DNA of 64,000 bases from Vibrio plantisponsor (GTDB taxonomy: Bacteria; Pseudomonadota; Gammaproteobacteria; Enterobacterales; Vibrionaceae), in NCBI RefSeq assembly GCF_013041605.1, contig NZ_JABEQC010000007.1, positions 62,001 through 126,000 of the forward strand, written 5' to 3'. How positions within the stretch are numbered: the stretch's first letter is position 1; the number at the start of each line of letters is the position of its first letter. Shown here one piece after another: positions 61,962 to 64,000 of the stretch. The position numbers were made by a program, and so were the translations under genes. The notes under the pieces are model-generated. The model made no database searches, was not told where the DNA came from, and saw nothing but the letters and a program-made list of their open reading frames with translations.

Positions 61962-62207
61962 ATGATTAGCTGTGGTAACTACGACTACATAGAGATAGTC
62001 TGTTTGTTCAAGTATCCGGTTGAAATTACTTTAAAATCAGGAGAAGTTGTTTCTGGCAAAGCGCTGGATACAGCGAAAAACAGTCTCGGTGAAGAATGTA
62101 TAAAATTGCTCACTCAAGACAGTGATCTATTAGTGGTATTAGATTCAATCGCTAAGATGAAAGTCACAATGGATAATCCTCATTTCCAAGAAGTGGCATT
62201 TGATTGA
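61962..62207 (+). CDS. rof: Rho-binding antiterminator Rof (YaeO) homologue
   Basis: The 81-residue protein has the Rof pattern: an early Cys then NYDYIEIVCLFKYPVEIT, a beta strand LKSGEVVSGKALDTAKNSLG, and DSIAKMKVTM near the end. In E. coli CDDYDNLELACQHHLMLTLE is the equivalent start. Rof binds Rho and inhibits Rho-dependent termination. The small Sm-like fold and length (84 in E. coli) agree. It is followed 48 bp later by a phosphotransferase gene. Confidence 0.85.
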   Translation: MISCGNYDYIEIVCLFKYPVEITLKSGEVVSGKALDTAKNSLGEECIKLLTQDSDLLVVLDSIAKMKVTMDNPHFQEVAFD

Positions 62208-62255
62208 ACTGCACTTCCAACAGGGAATAGTTGCCATTTCGATGAAGGAGATACC

Positions 62256-63035
62256 GTGCAAGACGCGCAAGAACTGACAGGCGGACGAGAGTCAATATAT
62301 CGAGTGGGTGATAGTGTTTATCGCCCACTTCAGCCTTGGAGTTCAACAATTCATAATCTACTGAATCATTTACGATCAGCAGGTTTAAGTGAGTCGCCTA
62401 AGTTTATTGGTATTGATGGTGACCAAGAGATGTTGAGCTTTGTAGCCGGTGACACTTACAACTATCCATTAACCAATGCTATTGCGAGCACGGAAGCTCT
62501 GATATCAGCCGCTAAGCTCCTGCGAAAAATTCACGATGCTTCAGTTGTAGTTGCGCAGCAGGAGAATATATCGAGCTTTACTTGGATGTTGCCCCCTCAG
62601 GAACCCTACGAGGTCATATGTCATGGTGACTTCGCCCCCTATAATGTCGCGCTAACGGGCAATTTAGTAACAGGCGTTTTTGATTTCGACACAGCACACC
62701 CAGCGCCCAGAGTGTGGGATCTCGCCTATTCGCTCTATTGCTGGGCGCCTTTTAAGACCAGCAGTGACGACAAACTCGGCACGCTAGAAGAGCAAATATC
62801 AAGGGCAAAGTTGTTCTGCGACAGCTATGGAACGTCCGATGATCAGAAAAAACAAATTCCCGATTTCATGATTAAACGGCTAAACGCCCTTGTTAACTTT
62901 ATGCGTCAGGAAGCAAACAAAGGTAATCAACAGTTTTGTGAGAATATTGATCAAGGCCACCTTAAATCCTATCTACGAGACATAGAATATATCGAATCCA
63001 ATAAACCTAAGATTCTTTCAAGGCTGTGTAACTAA
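62256..63035 (+). CDS. APH-family phosphotransferase-like protein
   Basis: The 259-residue protein starts at GTG 62256 with GAAGGAG upstream. Kinase-like APH fold: Brenner motif ICHGDFAPYNVALTGN (catalytic Asp in HGD, Asn five on) and the metal-binding motif GVFDFDTAHPAPRVWDLAYS. The N-lobe is short (RESIYRVGDSVYRPLQPWS). It phosphorylates a small molecule, possibly an aminoglycoside, choline or fructosamine-like compound. It is not close to a known resistance enzyme by eye. Confidence 0.83.
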   Translation: MQDAQELTGGRESIYRVGDSVYRPLQPWSSTIHNLLNHLRSAGLSESPKFIGIDGDQEMLSFVAGDTYNYPLTNAIASTEALISAAKLLRKIHDASVVVAQQENISSFTWMLPPQEPYEVICHGDFAPYNVALTGNLVTGVFDFDTAHPAPRVWDLAYSLYCWAPFKTSSDDKLGTLEEQISRAKLFCDSYGTSDDQKKQIPDFMIKRLNALVNFMRQEANKGNQQFCENIDQGHLKSYLRDIEYIESNKPKILSRLCN

Positions 63036-63062
63036 TAGGTTGCCTCAGTAGATGGCTAACAT

Positions 63063-63605
63063 ATGGCAAGAGCAAAAACAAAAGAAGAACTCATCTCTCA
63101 AGCAGAACAAAACTTTTCTAAGCTTTGGAGTTACATCGACTCGATGACTGAGCTGGCGTTGAATACTGAATTTAATTTTTCCGGTGACCTGAACAAGAAA
63201 GAGCAGCACTGGGAGCGAGATCGTAACCTGAAAGACGTATTGATCCATCTTTATGAGTGGCATCAGCTATTAATAAAGTGGATTGATTCTAACAAGCTTG
63301 GCCAAAAAGCAGATTTTCTACCTGAACCCTACAACTGGAAAACGTACGGCGAAATGAATGTAGAGTTTTGGAAGAAACACCAAACCACTGAGCTATCTGA
63401 TGCAAGAAAGCTGGTTACCACAAGCCATCAAGCTGCTATTGAACGAGTATTAGGTTTTTCTGATCAGGAGCTATTTACTAAGCAGTTTTTTAATTGGACT
63501 GGATCTACAACCCTTGGAAGTTATTGTGTTTCAGCAATGCCAAGTCATTACGATTGGGCTTTGAAAAAACTACGGGCTCATGTTAAGAAACTTTCTCAGC
63601 AATAA
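63063..63605 (+). CDS. ClbS/DfsB-family four-helix-bundle protein
   Basis: The 180-residue protein is predominantly helical and matches the ClbS/DfsB pattern: ARAKTKEELISQAEQNFSKL, RDRNLKDVLIHLYEWHQLLI, PYNWKTYGEMNVEFWKKHQT and YCVSAMPSHYDWALKKLRAH. ClbS protects E. coli from colibactin; most family members, as here, have no toxin cluster nearby and unknown function. It starts 27 bp after the APH-like gene and may be co-transcribed with it. Confidence 0.83.
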   Translation: MARAKTKEELISQAEQNFSKLWSYIDSMTELALNTEFNFSGDLNKKEQHWERDRNLKDVLIHLYEWHQLLIKWIDSNKLGQKADFLPEPYNWKTYGEMNVEFWKKHQTTELSDARKLVTTSHQAAIERVLGFSDQELFTKQFFNWTGSTTLGSYCVSAMPSHYDWALKKLRAHVKKLSQQ

Positions 63606-63710
63606 ACAATTCTGTTAGCAAATTAATAGCGTTTAGTTTGCTGCTGTTAGTGTTTCCTGTAGGGAGTACGATGCATTTGAAACATCAGATAACACAGTTT
63701 CTGGGCAATA

Positions 63711-63733
63711 AAAAACCAGCGTTTCGGCTGGCT
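63711..63733 (-). terminator. Intrinsic terminator of the RRM gene
   Basis: CCAGC (63716-63720), loop and GCTGG (63727-63731) with flanking A/T pairing. On the minus strand it ends in TTTTTT, 13 bp after the RRM stop. Confidence 0.75.
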
Positions 63734-63745
63734 TGATAATTCGTT

Positions 63746-63982
63746 TTATTGAGCCGTTTTGACTCGAATCTTACTTTTAGCAACGCTGGTAAGATTAAGG
63801 GCAGCAATCGCAGCTTTAGCTTCTGAAACATCTGGCATTTCGACGAAAGCAAAGCCTTTAGAGATACCCGTTTCTTGATCTAAAACGAGAGTGCATTCAG
63901 CAACCTTTCCGTGTTCTGAGAATAGTTTACGAATGTCTTGTTCTGTCGTTGTACGAGCAAGGTTGCGTACTAATAGTTTCAT
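63746..63982 (-). CDS. Single-RRM RNA-binding protein
   Basis: The 78-residue protein is one RNA recognition motif: RNP2 LLVRNLAR near the N-terminus, RNP1 KGFAFVEM (about 42-49), and helix VSEAKAAIAAL. Such single-RRM proteins are abundant in vibrios and cyanobacteria and are often cold-induced. It is a complete gene with a good terminator. The promoter lies beyond the window end. Confidence 0.92.
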   Translation of the reverse strand: MKLLVRNLARTTTEQDIRKLFSEHGKVAECTLVLDQETGISKGFAFVEMPDVSEAKAAIAALNLTSVAKSKIRVKTAQ

Positions 63983-64000
63983 AGTTGTCCGTTAATATGG

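Noticed and set aside
62256..63605. Natural-product biosynthesis cluster suggested by the ClbS-like and APH-like genes
   Set aside because: No synthase, carrier or tailoring genes are present in the window; ClbS-family proteins are widespread without toxin clusters.
1..64000. CRISPR array, prophage or insertion sequence
   Set aside because: No regularly spaced repeats, transposase, integrase or phage structural genes were found on reading either strand.

Overview
The window looks like a Vibrionaceae chromosome segment, most likely a marine Vibrio. The signs are a moderate (roughly mid-40s %) GC content, several families typical of vibrios (a DUF3332 lipoprotein, an FRase-I-type nitroreductase, Rof, a single-RRM protein, a VieS/BvgS-type kinase), marine-type polysaccharide genes and the yhdT-panF pair. 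I see no phage, transposase, integrase or CRISPR array. The species call is inference; no search was run.

Layout. (1) 1-1067: a truncated TetR regulator divergent from a glutathione S-transferase, with inverted repeats between them. (2) 1407-10754: a signalling island. It holds a BvgS-like hybrid kinase, a REC-EAL phosphodiesterase, a REC-LuxR regulator and a membrane GGDEF cyclase in one operon. A LysR regulator, a second REC-LuxR regulator with an altered acidic pocket, and a lone periplasmic solute-binding protein follow. The set resembles Pseudomonas RocS/RocR/RocA and Vibrio VieSAB, but is larger. (3) 10868-14603: an S4-domain protein with a Lys/Ala-rich tail, a small UVR-like protein, a DUF3332 lipoprotein, tRNA-Gly(UCC) and yhdT-panF. 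(4) 15170-40205: a xylan, xylo-oligosaccharide and xylose locus. GH10 xylanase cuts xylan outside the cytoplasm. A CUT1 ABC importer (one binding protein, two permeases, two paralogous ATPases) brings oligomers in. Two GH3 enzymes without signal peptides release xylose, and XylA and XylB feed it to the pentose phosphate pathway. XylFGH imports free xylose. XylR, a diverged XylR-like protein and a LacI-type protein are the likely regulators. A GNAT, LysR and TSUP group sits inside the locus.

(5) 40385-45549: three small redox or metabolic units: HxlR/NmrA, a YqhC/YqhD-like pair and a cupin, with a DUF3750 lipoprotein between them. (6) 45598-49118: a heterodimeric MdlA/MdlB-type ABC exporter. 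(7) 49354-57752: a seven-gene copper/silver detoxification operon on the minus strand. It encodes a small Met/His/Cys-rich protein, a CusCBA-type efflux pump whose adaptor carries two CusF-like domains, a cupredoxin, a cytochrome c and a CopG/DUF411 protein. A MerR-type promoter (19-bp spacer, perfect palindrome) precedes the first gene, with no MerR gene in the window. (8) 57950-63982: a nitroreductase, two GcvA-type LysR regulators flanking a 59-residue DUF1127-like protein, a DMT transporter, a Rof homologue, an APH-like kinase, a ClbS/DfsB-like protein and an RRM protein.

The most unusual parts are the enlarged c-di-GMP/two-component island, the shared promoter elements in the xylan locus, and the architecture and control of the copper operon. 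All functions are inferred from sequence patterns read by eye.
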